Shown piece by piece: positions 1 to 5,461 of a DNA stretch of 5,461 bases (its first letter is position 1; each line of letters opens with the position of its first letter). Source of the stretch: Desulfobulbaceae bacterium UBA5123. GTDB taxonomy: Bacteria > Desulfobacterota > Desulfobulbia > Desulfobulbales > UBA5123. The stretch spans positions 518 through 5,978 of the forward strand of contig DHYT01000195.1 of the NCBI GenBank assembly GCA_002415465.1, in the 5' to 3' direction. The translations under genes were made by a program, and so were the position numbers. The notes below the pieces were generated by a model. It searched no databases. It was not told where the DNA came from and saw nothing but the letters and a program-made list of their open reading frames with translations.

Positions 1-1643
1 GCGATGCCGCCGGCCAGGACGCCGATGGATTCCAGCTTCTTGATCTTGAGCAGTTCCTGCTCCATGTGCTCTTCGTCGGTCACGTCGCGGAAGACCAGGA
101 CCACGCCGATGGTGCGGCTTTCCCAGTCGCGGATGGGGGCGCCGCTGTCGGCGATGGCCCTTTCCGTGCCGTCTTTGGCGATCAGGACGGTATGATTGGC
201 GAGACCGATCACCTGGCCGGTGGCGAGAACCGTTTCCACCGGATTCTGGCAGATCGCCCTGGTCTTCGAGTTGATGATCCGGAAGATCTCGGTGAGGGGT
301 TTGCCCTCCGCCTCGGCCTGGCTCCAGCCGGTCAAGTTTTCCGCCACCTTGTTGATCAGGACCACGCGGCCCTGGGTGTCGGTGGTGATGACGCCGTCGC
401 CGATGCTGCGCAAGGTTACGGCGAGGCGCTCCTTCTCGGCGGCCAAGTCGTTTTCCGCCTGGGTGCGTTCCGCGATTTCGTCGCTGAGTTGCCGGTTGAT
501 GCTGTTGAGGTTGGCCACCAGCTGGGTCAATTCACGGATGTCGCGCGCGACGATGATGGTGGCCAGCGGCTTGCCGGTTTGGTCATGCATGGCTGCCCCG
601 GAAATGGACATGGGGATGCTTTCGCCCCGGCGCGTTTTGAATTCGACGTTGAGATCCCGGATCGCCTCGCGCTCCGCCAGTTCCTCGAGGTCTTCGGCGG
701 GCAGCAGTTCCTGGGCGAGAACGGTGTGCAGCGGCTGGCCGGTGAGTTCTTCCTCCTTGTAATCCAGCAGGAAGCAGGTGGCGGCGTTGACCGTTTGGAT
801 GGTCCCGTCCGGCGCGACAACGAGGAGGGCGTCGACCATGGAGGCGACGATATTGTTGATATAATCCCTGGCGGCAACCAACTCGGCGTGGGTGACGGAG
901 AGCTTGCCGGCCATCTCGGTGAAGGCGCGGGCGAGTTCGCCGATCTCATCATGGGAGGATATCGACAGGGCGAGGTCGAGTTTGCCGCCGCCGATATCCT
1001 GGGCGGCGTTGCGGAGGGTGAGCAGCGGCCTGGCGAGCAGGTGGGCGATAAAATAGCTTAAGACGCAGGCAAGGAGAAGGACGGCGCCGCCCACGACCAG
1101 CAGCACCCTGCGGGCGTGCAGGTTTTTGAGCTTGATGGCGGTGATCTGCCTGGCGCTGGCGGCAAACTCATGCTCGATGTGCGGGTTGACCGACTGCACG
1201 AAATCTTCCAGGATCTTGTCGATCTTCCGCCGTGTTTCCCGCAGTTGCTGCGGCGATCCCCCCCTTTGCTGGAGGAGCAGATGCTGGGCCACGGATCGGC
1301 TGAACTCCTGGATCATATGCTCTATCTGTTTCGAGACATCTTCTTCATCGTGGTAGAGGATGTGGAGGGTGCGGTAGGCGTCCAGGCTGGAAATGGATGC
1401 CTCGATATCCGCGCGGATCATGTCGGTGGGGGTTGCTTCGTATTCGGCGAGCAGGACGACGGTGTGGTACAGTTCGGAAGTCATTCTGGCCAGGGCGATA
1501 TTGCCAGGCAGGATCTTCTCGCCCACCGTCTGGAAGGCTTTTTCCGTTTCCTCCTGGACCAGCAGGCCGGTTCCGTAGCTGACGCCCAGGGTCAGGAGGG
1601 AGATCAGCAGGAAGCCTGCCAGGAGTTTTTGTTTGATCCGCAT
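1..1643 (-). CDS. Membrane sensor histidine kinase (TM-helical ectodomain-TM-HAMP-PAS-PAS-H-box), 3' end beyond window
   Basis: Partial gene: 547 complete codons are visible and the reading frame runs open through the left edge. Residues 7-29 form a first membrane segment. Residues ~30-177 are a charged, mostly helical periplasmic domain. Residues ~180-203 form a second membrane segment. HAMP follows at ~200-255 (ARPL at 204-207, DEIGELARAF at 232-241), then PAS 1 at ~262-370 (ending VARDIREL) and a short charged linker that is probably coiled coil. PAS 2 spans ~409-522 (RSIGDGVITTD at its start, VFRDVTDEE at its end). The last visible residues, KIKKLESIGVLAGGI, are the H-box lead-in of kinases with the LAGGIAHDFNN motif. 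The next codon begins GC, fitting Ala, so the phospho-accepting His should lie two codons after the last complete one. The catalytic ATPase domain, and any receiver domain, lie outside. The ATG at 1643-1641 is one base past the stop of the upstream binding-protein gene, so translational coupling is likely. The family assignment is firm; the signal sensed is unknown. Confidence 0.93.
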   Translation of the reverse strand, partial: MRIKQKLLAGFLLISLLTLGVSYGTGLLVQEETEKAFQTVGEKILPGNIALARMTSELYHTVVLLAEYEATPTDMIRADIEASISSLDAYRTLHILYHDEEDVSKQIEHMIQEFSRSVAQHLLLQQRGGSPQQLRETRRKIDKILEDFVQSVNPHIEHEFAASARQITAIKLKNLHARRVLLVVGGAVLLLACVLSYFIAHLLARPLLTLRNAAQDIGGGKLDLALSISSHDEIGELARAFTEMAGKLSVTHAELVAARDYINNIVASMVDALLVVAPDGTIQTVNAATCFLLDYKEEELTGQPLHTVLAQELLPAEDLEELAEREAIRDLNVEFKTRRGESIPMSISGAAMHDQTGKPLATIIVARDIRELTQLVANLNSINRQLSDEIAERTQAENDLAAEKERLAVTLRSIGDGVITTDTQGRVVLINKVAENLTGWSQAEAEGKPLTEIFRIINSKTRAICQNPVETVLATGQVIGLANHTVLIAKDGTERAIADSGAPIRDWESRTIGVVLVFRDVTDEEHMEQELLKIKKLESIGVLAGGI

Positions 1644-1644
1644 C

Positions 1645-2409
1645 TTATTCCACTCGGAAACCGTGTTTGGCAAAGCTTGCCTTGCCCTCGGTGGCGACGA
1701 AGTCGACGAACAGGGCGGCCTGCTTGGGGTTGGCGCTGCTGGCGAGGATCGCGATCTGGATTTCCTCGGGCGCGTTGATGGCGTCGGGGATGGCGACCGG
1801 TTGCAGACCGGTTGCCTCCGGCCATTGCTGCATGTCTTCCCAGGCCAGGGCGGCGTCAACCTCCCCGGTGACGACCAGGTTGAGCAACTCGTTGACCGTT
1901 GAGCCGGTCACGACGATATTGCGGCGGAAGGTTTCGGGCTGTTCGGAGGCGGCGATGATCGTTTCCGCCACCATGCCGATGGCGCACATGTCCTTGTTGC
2001 CAACGGCGATTTTAACCCCGGCCGCCATCAGGTCCGTGAAGGTGCGGAGGCGCTTGGGGTTGTCGGCGCGGACGAGAAAGGCCGGCATGTGTTTGGCGAC
2101 AGGCCGGATCGTTGTCACCTGTTCCCGCAGCTCCGCGATATACGGGGCCGAGCCGGGGATGAAGATATCGCCCTTTTTCGATTTCTGGATCGTGGTCAGC
2201 AGGGTGTCGCTGCCGGCATAGATGATGGAGACAGGGATGCCGTGCTTTTCCTCGAAATCCTGACGAATTTTTTCCATGGTGTTCCGGAGTCCCTTGCCGG
2301 CGTAAACGATCAAAGGGGGTTGCTCTCGAACGCAACCTGCAAAGGCAATGAAGCCCATGACCAATACGATCCACAACGGCAGTCCTGTCGGTTTCATCCT
2401 GGTGTGCAT
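1645..2409 (-). CDS. ModA-like extracytoplasmic solute-binding lipoprotein, probable ligand-sensing partner of the adjacent kinase
   Basis: A 254-residue protein with a positively charged N-terminus, a hydrophobic segment at ~10-25 and a lipobox-like F-A-G-C at 23-26, so it is probably a lipoprotein anchored at Cys26. The mature part follows the type II periplasmic binding fold of molybdate-type proteins. YAGKG at 36-40 stands where ModA has its first ligand loop, AGSDTL at 65-70 matches the second (Ser67 conserved in position), and GDIFIPGS at 80-87 matches the ModA ADVF-type strand. VGNKDMCAIG at 136-145 and GSTVNELLNLVVTGEVDAAL at 169-188 match the second lobe, and the C-terminal AALFVDFVATEGKASFAKHGF resembles the ModA ending. 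Length is normal for the family. The first loop lacks the serine usual in ModA and Trp190 sits near the usual ligand tyrosine, so the ligand may not be molybdate. No permease or ATPase gene accompanies it. Its stop is one base before the kinase start, which suggests a sensing rather than a transport role. Start ATG 2409-2407 is preceded by a purine-rich RBS; Met5 is an alternative. Confidence 0.87.
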   Translation of the reverse strand: MHTRMKPTGLPLWIVLVMGFIAFAGCVREQPPLIVYAGKGLRNTMEKIRQDFEEKHGIPVSIIYAGSDTLLTTIQKSKKGDIFIPGSAPYIAELREQVTTIRPVAKHMPAFLVRADNPKRLRTFTDLMAAGVKIAVGNKDMCAIGMVAETIIAASEQPETFRRNIVVTGSTVNELLNLVVTGEVDAALAWEDMQQWPEATGLQPVAIPDAINAPEEIQIAILASSANPKQAALFVDFVATEGKASFAKHGFRVE

Positions 2410-2425
2410 GACTTACTCTTCCCTC
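2410..2425 (-). promoter_or_regulatory. Probable ribosome binding site of the binding-protein gene
   Basis: Read on the minus strand, the bases before the ATG are GAGGGAAGAG followed by TAAGTC. This is a purine-rich Shine-Dalgarno-like block about 6-10 bases from the start. It supports the ATG at 2409-2407 over the in-frame ATG four codons later, which has only an AGG directly abutting it. Confidence 0.5.
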
Positions 2426-2536
2426 GGGGTGGTGCTATGGCCCAACGCCGGTTGCCGACAATCCATGGCAAGTGTAATACATTTCGGCATGAATTAGGAA
2501 GTTTTTGGAAATGACATTAGTCACCTGGTACGGCGG
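2410..2536 (-). promoter_or_regulatory. Upstream region of the binding-protein/kinase operon; probable promoter region, boxes not resolved
   Basis: This stretch separates the first gene of the binding-protein/kinase pair from an inverted repeat. Its distal half (about 2470-2520) is clearly more AT-rich than its surroundings, as expected of a promoter. On the minus strand a TATTAC at about 2476-2481 could serve as a -10 element, but no convincing -35 hexamer lies at 16-18 bases. I also see no sigma-54 type GG-N10-GC element with the expected TGGCAC/TTGC sequence. The promoter is inferred from position and composition only. Confidence 0.3.
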
Positions 2537-2575
2537 TCCCATTTGTCGCCGGGCCGGATCCGGTGACAGATGGGA
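2537..2575. repeat. 16-bp imperfect inverted repeat with 7-base spacer
   Basis: The left arm TCCCATTTGTCGCCGG (2537-2552) and the right arm CCGGTGACAGATGGGA (2560-2575) are inverted copies that match at 14 of 16 positions, with a 7-base spacer. Both mismatches become G-U pairs in RNA copied from the plus-strand sequence, so a plus-strand transcript could form a continuous 16-bp stem. A minus-strand transcript would have two A-C mismatches. No T-run follows either arm, so this is not a normal intrinsic terminator. It lies about 130 bases upstream of the binding-protein start and about 75 bases before the decayed GGDEF fragment. It could be an operator, an RNA hairpin, or the remains of a small mobile element or of insertion-sequence ends. 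I cannot choose among these from the sequence alone. Confidence 0.6.
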
Positions 2576-2651
2576 GCTGTGCATGGAAATTTTTCCCGGC
2601 TCACGGTGGTGAACTGCGCACCCGGGATTGAGTAGGTATTTCTCACACGTC

Positions 2652-2995
2652 GAGTCGACTGCCGAGGGAAGGCTCAGAAAGATGAGGCAAAATGTTCGTG
2701 AGAACTGGGGGGGAGTGGCGCGTTATGGTATGGGGGAATTCCTCCTGATGTTATCGGAGACGACCCTGGAGGGAGCGCTGGCAGCCATTGAACGGGTGCA
2801 TGCCCTCGTGGAGCGCCTCCTTTGTCATCGACCGGCCGGAGTCGCTGCAGGTGACGGTGAGCATCGGTCTCCCCGCCTTTTGACCCGCAGCATCCATCCG
2901 ATATCGCGACGTTGCGCAAGCGAGCGGACGACGCCCGTCTTCCAGGCTAACAGCAGGGATGGTACAGGATCGTGGTTGCAGAAAGGCTTGGCTGA
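2652..2995 (+). pseudogene. Decayed 3' fragment of a GGDEF-domain (diguanylate cyclase) gene
   Basis: Pieces of a GGDEF domain appear in order but in different frames. Frame A (through about 2815) reads LRKMRQNVREN, then VARYGMGEFLLMLSETTLEG and AALAAIERVHALVE-like residues. This matches the region around the active-site loop, with RYGMGEF (2721-2741) where RYGGEEF is expected. Frame B (2821-2883) reads FVIDRPESLQVTVSIGLPAF, the conserved VTVSIG strand, and hits TGA at 2881-2883. Removing one T of the TTTT run at 2878-2881 restores DPQHPSDIATLRKRADDA in frame C, the family's C-terminal helix. A short VFQA in frame A and then a return to frame C give QQG..RIVVAERLG, ending at TGA 2993-2995, where such proteins normally end. 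The N-terminal half of the domain (the DxDxFK region) is absent. At least three frame changes, an in-frame TAA (2948-2950) and a damaged signature loop show it is non-functional. The 151-codon open frame starting at TTG 2628 crosses this wreck and is not a gene. Confidence 0.8.
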
Positions 2996-3113
2996 CTCGA
3001 CGCAGGTCTCGCGGGGTGATCCGGGGGTTCTGTTCCGCTTGTCTTATCTGTCGAGGCGAACTGGTTGCGTTGTTTGGTAGGTAAATGGGTCCCGTCAGGC
3101 GTAGCTATTGGCC
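2996..3113. other. Short intergenic stretch with no recognised feature
   Basis: This lies between the end of the GGDEF remnant (plus strand) and the end of the glycosyltransferase gene (minus strand). I see no convincing hairpin with a T-run that could end either transcript, and no recognisable protein fragment in the frames read. Confidence 0.4.
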
Positions 3114-4742
3114 TCAATCGCCCCGGTCGTTATTGGCAGAAGGTCTGCGGCGATTGTCAACGGCGTAATTGAAAACCAGAATCGGCAGATTGGTGACGGA
3201 CTGTCGGAAACGTACCGGCTTGCCAAGGGGATGAAGCCAATCGTTTTGCCGGATCACCTCCAGCAGTGGCGTGTTCACTCTGTTTGCCACCACAACGACG
3301 ACAAGACGGCCACTGTTTTGGCCAAGCCCGGCGCGGATGTCAGTGAGGACGCTTTGGGCCTCCTGGTGTTGTCTGCCGGTTTTATCCAGCAAAGAAGGGT
3401 GATTCTGATAGCCGAGATGGGTCGCTGTTGCCCGTGGATAAGAGAACGTCGTCATCTCCCTCTTGTCTTCACGCAGGTAATAGGCCAGAGAGGCGCGGGT
3501 CAGGGCGGTGCAGAGGAGCATGGTGTTTTGATCGGAGATGGATTCGACGTAGGATGCCAGTTCCCGGTCGCTGTGGGCATAGGATTGTTGATAATAGCCG
3601 GCCAGAGTTTGGGTAGCGTTCAGCACGACCACCGCGATGATGGCGGAACGCAGCCAGTGCCTGGGGATTGCGGCAACCCCAAAGCCCATCAGCAGACAAA
3701 AGGCAGGAAAGACCAGCTGGTCCACCCGACCGGGCATGTAGTTTGGGATCATGACCATGGAGGTCACCAGGGAAAGGAGAAGAGGGGTGAACAGATAGAC
3801 CGGCAGCCAGAAGAGTTCCAATCGTCCAGCGGACGGCTTGTTCTGGTAAAGTCGTGCCAGGCCGAAAAGAACGCAGCCGCTGGCAAGCCAGGCGGGCACC
3901 GTTCCGCCCCAGGCCGTTGCCTGAAGACCAACATAAATCGGTTGCCTGCCGCCTATGGCGAATAACTGAATGGTTCGTGATGCTGCCCCCAGTGGCCCCC
4001 ATTGTTGCCAGAACAAGGCGTACCAGGCAAAACCGGGATTGTTGAGTTGGCTTAGAAAGGAGGGCAGCCATGGGAGATAGCCCATGGCGATGACCGCCGC
4101 CAAGGCCAGGAAGTCTTTCCATCTGCCAGGGAGAAGGCCCGATACGAGGAGCAGGGCCCATTCCGCCGCAATCAAGAAAAAGGCATAGTTGTGGGTATAA
4201 AGACAGAGAAGCGTTGCCGTCGCATGATAAACAAAATATGACAGTCGGCGCTCCTGGCAGAACCGGATCAGGAAGTAAAAGGAGGCAAACGCGGTCAGCT
4301 GCAGCAGCGCATACATCCTGATTTCCTGGGAGTAGTAGATTTGAATGGGAGAGATGGCTAGGAGAAACGCCCCCAGCAAGCCTACTTGCCTCGAAATCAA
4401 TCGCCTGCCGGCCCGGTAAACCGCCCAGATCAGGATGACGCTGCTGGCCACGGAAAGCAGGCGCAGGGGCGCCGTTCCTCCCCCGGTCAGCGATATCCAG
4501 TAGTGCAGCAGGAGATAATACAGTGGCGGGCCGTTATCGCCACGCAAGGTTGTCAAGATTTCGGGTACTGTCTGGATCGCCGTGTGATACGAGTAGGCCT
4601 CGTCAACCCAGACGGGTGCCCTCGTCAGACAGGCCAGGCGCAAACCGGCCCCGAGGACGACAATCCCCACGGCGAGTACGGTGGCGATGAGGCGTGAACG
4701 GTCTCTGTCGTTATCTGTATTCGCTGTTGGCAGAAGAGACAT
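3114..4742 (-). CDS. GT39-type (ArnT/PMT-like) polytopic membrane glycosyltransferase
   Basis: A 542-residue integral membrane protein, normal in length for bacterial family 39 glycosyltransferases. These use polyprenyl-phosphate-linked sugars to glycosylate lipids or proteins on the outer face of the inner membrane. The first membrane helix is at ~18-38. It is followed by the hallmark acidic pair Asp47-Glu48 in APVWVDEAYS, the place of the catalytic or metal-binding Asp in this fold. NGPPLYYLLLHYW at 70-82 and SPIQIYYSQEIRMYALL at 131-147 are typical of the ArnT-like membrane protein group (COG5305-like). HNYAF and a long series of hydrophobic helices follow to about residue 400, then a hydrophilic C-terminal domain of roughly 140 residues. 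Start ATG 4742-4740 has no clear Shine-Dalgarno sequence, but no better in-frame start is apparent. The gene stands alone: there is a terminator-like hairpin upstream and opposite-strand debris downstream. Acceptor and donor cannot be deduced. Confidence 0.88.
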   Translation of the reverse strand: MSLLPTANTDNDRDRSRLIATVLAVGIVVLGAGLRLACLTRAPVWVDEAYSYHTAIQTVPEILTTLRGDNGPPLYYLLLHYWISLTGGGTAPLRLLSVASSVILIWAVYRAGRRLISRQVGLLGAFLLAISPIQIYYSQEIRMYALLQLTAFASFYFLIRFCQERRLSYFVYHATATLLCLYTHNYAFFLIAAEWALLLVSGLLPGRWKDFLALAAVIAMGYLPWLPSFLSQLNNPGFAWYALFWQQWGPLGAASRTIQLFAIGGRQPIYVGLQATAWGGTVPAWLASGCVLFGLARLYQNKPSAGRLELFWLPVYLFTPLLLSLVTSMVMIPNYMPGRVDQLVFPAFCLLMGFGVAAIPRHWLRSAIIAVVVLNATQTLAGYYQQSYAHSDRELASYVESISDQNTMLLCTALTRASLAYYLREDKREMTTFSYPRATATHLGYQNHPSLLDKTGRQHQEAQSVLTDIRAGLGQNSGRLVVVVVANRVNTPLLEVIRQNDWLHPLGKPVRFRQSVTNLPILVFNYAVDNRRRPSANNDRGD

Positions 4743-4995
4743 CTTGGGATGGTCAATGAGTTTGCCGAGCCGTTGTCTTGACTCAGGCGAATAATGCTCC
4801 CGTTGAACAGAGGGGAGCGGAGTGAAGGGGGAGGCAGGTCTGTGAAGGGGCCCTGCCGTTCAGGGGCCGGAGGTCAATTGTCGCGCAAGCGGCATTCGTG
4901 AAACAAACCGTTTTTGGTGCACATTCTTCAATGTGGCTGAGATGCAGAGGTAGTCTGACATCCTTGTCTGACTCCCCCTTCGCTGGGGCAACATA
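4743..4995. other. Intergenic region between the glycosyltransferase and the regulator terminator
   Basis: About 250 bases without a supportable gene. The part at 4808-4850 is strikingly G/A-rich on the plus strand, with repeated GGGG and GAAGGGG blocks. An imperfect hairpin around GGCCCTG (4849-4855) and CAGGGGCC (4861-4868) follows it. Two direct copies of GTCTGAC occur near 4953-4972. The only open frame noticed (ATG near 4794, about 35 codons) has no RBS support and no recognisable protein. The promoter of the glycosyltransferase should lie here on the minus strand, but I could not identify convincing -35/-10 boxes. Confidence 0.45.
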
Positions 4996-5031
4996 AGAAA
5001 GGCGATCGCCCTTTGGGTCGATCGCCTTTCT
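4996..5031 (-). terminator. Rho-independent-type terminator hairpin after the MucR-like gene
   Basis: A perfect 13-bp inverted repeat (AGAAAGGCGATCG at 4996-5008 and its complement at 5019-5031) surrounds a 10-base spacer, CCCTTTGGGT, that can itself pair CCC with GGG. It starts about 35 bases after the TGA of the regulator gene. On the minus strand the stem ends in CTTTCT followed by TATGTT, a modest T-rich tail. This suits termination of the regulator transcript and insulation of the glycosyltransferase gene. The plus-strand tail is less T-rich. Confidence 0.72.
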
Positions 5032-5065
5032 CTGTGGTCACGGAGAGGTTCTGCCGCCGTGATGC

Positions 5066-5461
5066 TCAGGGGGAAGCGGTATATTTCTTGGCGCCCTTCT
5101 TCTTGCGGTTTTCAATGGCCTTCTTCAGGTTGGCGGGCAGGCCCCGCTCCTTGCCGGCCTTCTTGCGCCGCTCGGACAGCGCCTTGGCGCACAGGGGCTG
5201 ACGAAGGGAGAAGCCCCATTTTTCCCGGTAGGCGCGACCGTTGAGGCCGTGGGAGCGCAGATGTTTGGGGGAAAGCATCTTGAATTCCTGACCGCACTCA
5301 AGGCAGACGATCTTGTTTTTCTGAATGGATTTCTCAGGGCTGACCTTTGCCGTTGCTTCTTCGCTGGTCATTCCTTCGGGAGCAACAGCGCCTTGAGCTA
5401 CCTGGCTTTCGTTTACCTGCAGCGCTTGCAGCGCCTTGTAGGTGGTTTGCAGGGCGGCGGT
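5066..5461 (-). CDS. Ros/MucR-family zinc-finger transcriptional regulator, 5' end beyond window
   Basis: 131 residues of the C-terminal part are visible, and the frame is open to the right edge. The core reads IVCLECGQEFKMLSPKHL then RSHGLNGRAYREKWGF, the Ros/MucR prokaryotic zinc finger, with Zn ligands in a Cys-x2-Cys-x10-His-x3-His spacing (Cys codon 5303-5305, last His codon 5249-5251). The spacing is one residue longer than the Cys-x2-Cys-x9-His of Agrobacterium Ros; from memory, deltaproteobacterial members share this form. LCAKALSERRKKAGKERGL and a lysine-rich tail follow, typical of the DNA-binding C-terminus. Upstream of the Met codon at 5371-5369 another 30 codons stay open and read as a helical segment (TYKALQALQ) like the family's N-terminal oligomerisation region. 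The ATG at 5371 abuts a GAAGGA block with no spacing, so it is unlikely to be the true start. Such proteins bind AT-rich DNA and regulate exopolysaccharide, motility or cell-cycle genes; the targets here are unknown. A terminator hairpin follows. Confidence 0.9.
   Translation of the reverse strand, partial: TAALQTTYKALQALQVNESQVAQGAVAPEGMTSEEATAKVSPEKSIQKNKIVCLECGQEFKMLSPKHLRSHGLNGRAYREKWGFSLRQPLCAKALSERRKKAGKERGLPANLKKAIENRKKKGAKKYTASP

Noticed and set aside
66..1061. Long plus-strand open frame (331 codons)
   Set aside because: It is antisense to the kinase gene, whose minus-strand translation shows clear HAMP and PAS motifs. The plus-strand product is Gly/Asp/Val-rich with no recognisable domain, a typical shadow frame in GC-rich DNA.
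1116..1778. Plus-strand open frame of 220 codons
   Set aside because: It is antisense to the kinase ectodomain and the end of the binding-protein gene. No RBS or domain is visible, so it is a shadow frame.
2674..2919. 81-codon minus-strand open frame
   Set aside because: It is antisense to the GGDEF relic, low in complexity and without a recognisable domain.
2628..3080. Apparent 150-residue gene starting at TTG
   Set aside because: Only its first half resembles a protein family (GGDEF). The rest of that domain continues in other frames, so this open frame crosses a frameshifted pseudogene.
3108..3965. Plus-strand open frame of 285 codons
   Set aside because: It lies opposite the glycosyltransferase, which has strong family motifs; the antisense product has no recognisable motif.
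4953..4972. Two direct copies of GTCTGAC, considered as operator or repeat-array units
   Set aside because: Only two 7-base copies are present, without further units or symmetry; this is within chance expectation and not evidence of a CRISPR or iteron array.
5013..5244. Short plus-strand open frames over the regulator gene
   Set aside because: They are antisense to the zinc-finger coding sequence and begin at or near the terminator hairpin, with no RBS or motifs.

Overview
The window reads as a GC-rich bacterial chromosome segment, most likely from a deltaproteobacterium in the broad sense (Desulfobacterota/Desulfuromonadota). This rests on the deltaproteobacterial-style Ros/MucR zinc finger, on a multi-PAS sensor kinase of the LAGGIxHDFNN type paired with a ModA-like lipoprotein, and on a GGDEF fragment. 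No species can be named from the sequence alone. All intact genes lie on the minus strand, so transcription runs from high to low coordinates.

From right to left: (i) 5066-5461 holds the C-terminal part of a Ros/MucR-type regulator whose start lies beyond the right edge. A strong 13-bp hairpin at 4996-5031 follows its stop and probably ends that transcript. (ii) 4743-4995 is about 250 bases with no gene I can support. (iii) 3114-4742 encodes a 542-residue polytopic membrane protein of the GT39 (ArnT/PMT-like) glycosyltransferase type. (iv) 2652-2995, on the plus strand, is a decayed 3' part of a GGDEF (diguanylate cyclase) gene with several frameshifts and an internal stop. (v) 2537-2575 is a 16-bp imperfect inverted repeat next to that wreck. 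(vi) 1645-2409 encodes a ModA-like solute-binding lipoprotein. (vii) 1-1643 encodes a membrane sensor histidine kinase (two TM segments, HAMP, two PAS domains). The left edge cuts it within the H-box motif, just before the expected phospho-accepting histidine.

The main biological unit is the pair (vi)+(vii). The binding protein's stop codon and the kinase's start codon are separated by one base, so the two are very probably co-translated. No ABC permease or ATPase gene follows the binding protein. The simplest reading is a periplasmic ligand-sensing pair, in which the lipoprotein binds a small (perhaps oxyanion) ligand and presents it to the largely helical periplasmic domain of the kinase. 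This resembles TorT/TorS-type systems in concept. The ligand, the output of the kinase and the physical interaction are inference. The glycosyltransferase and the MucR-type regulator look like independent neighbours. I saw no tRNA, rRNA, CRISPR array or intact mobile element.
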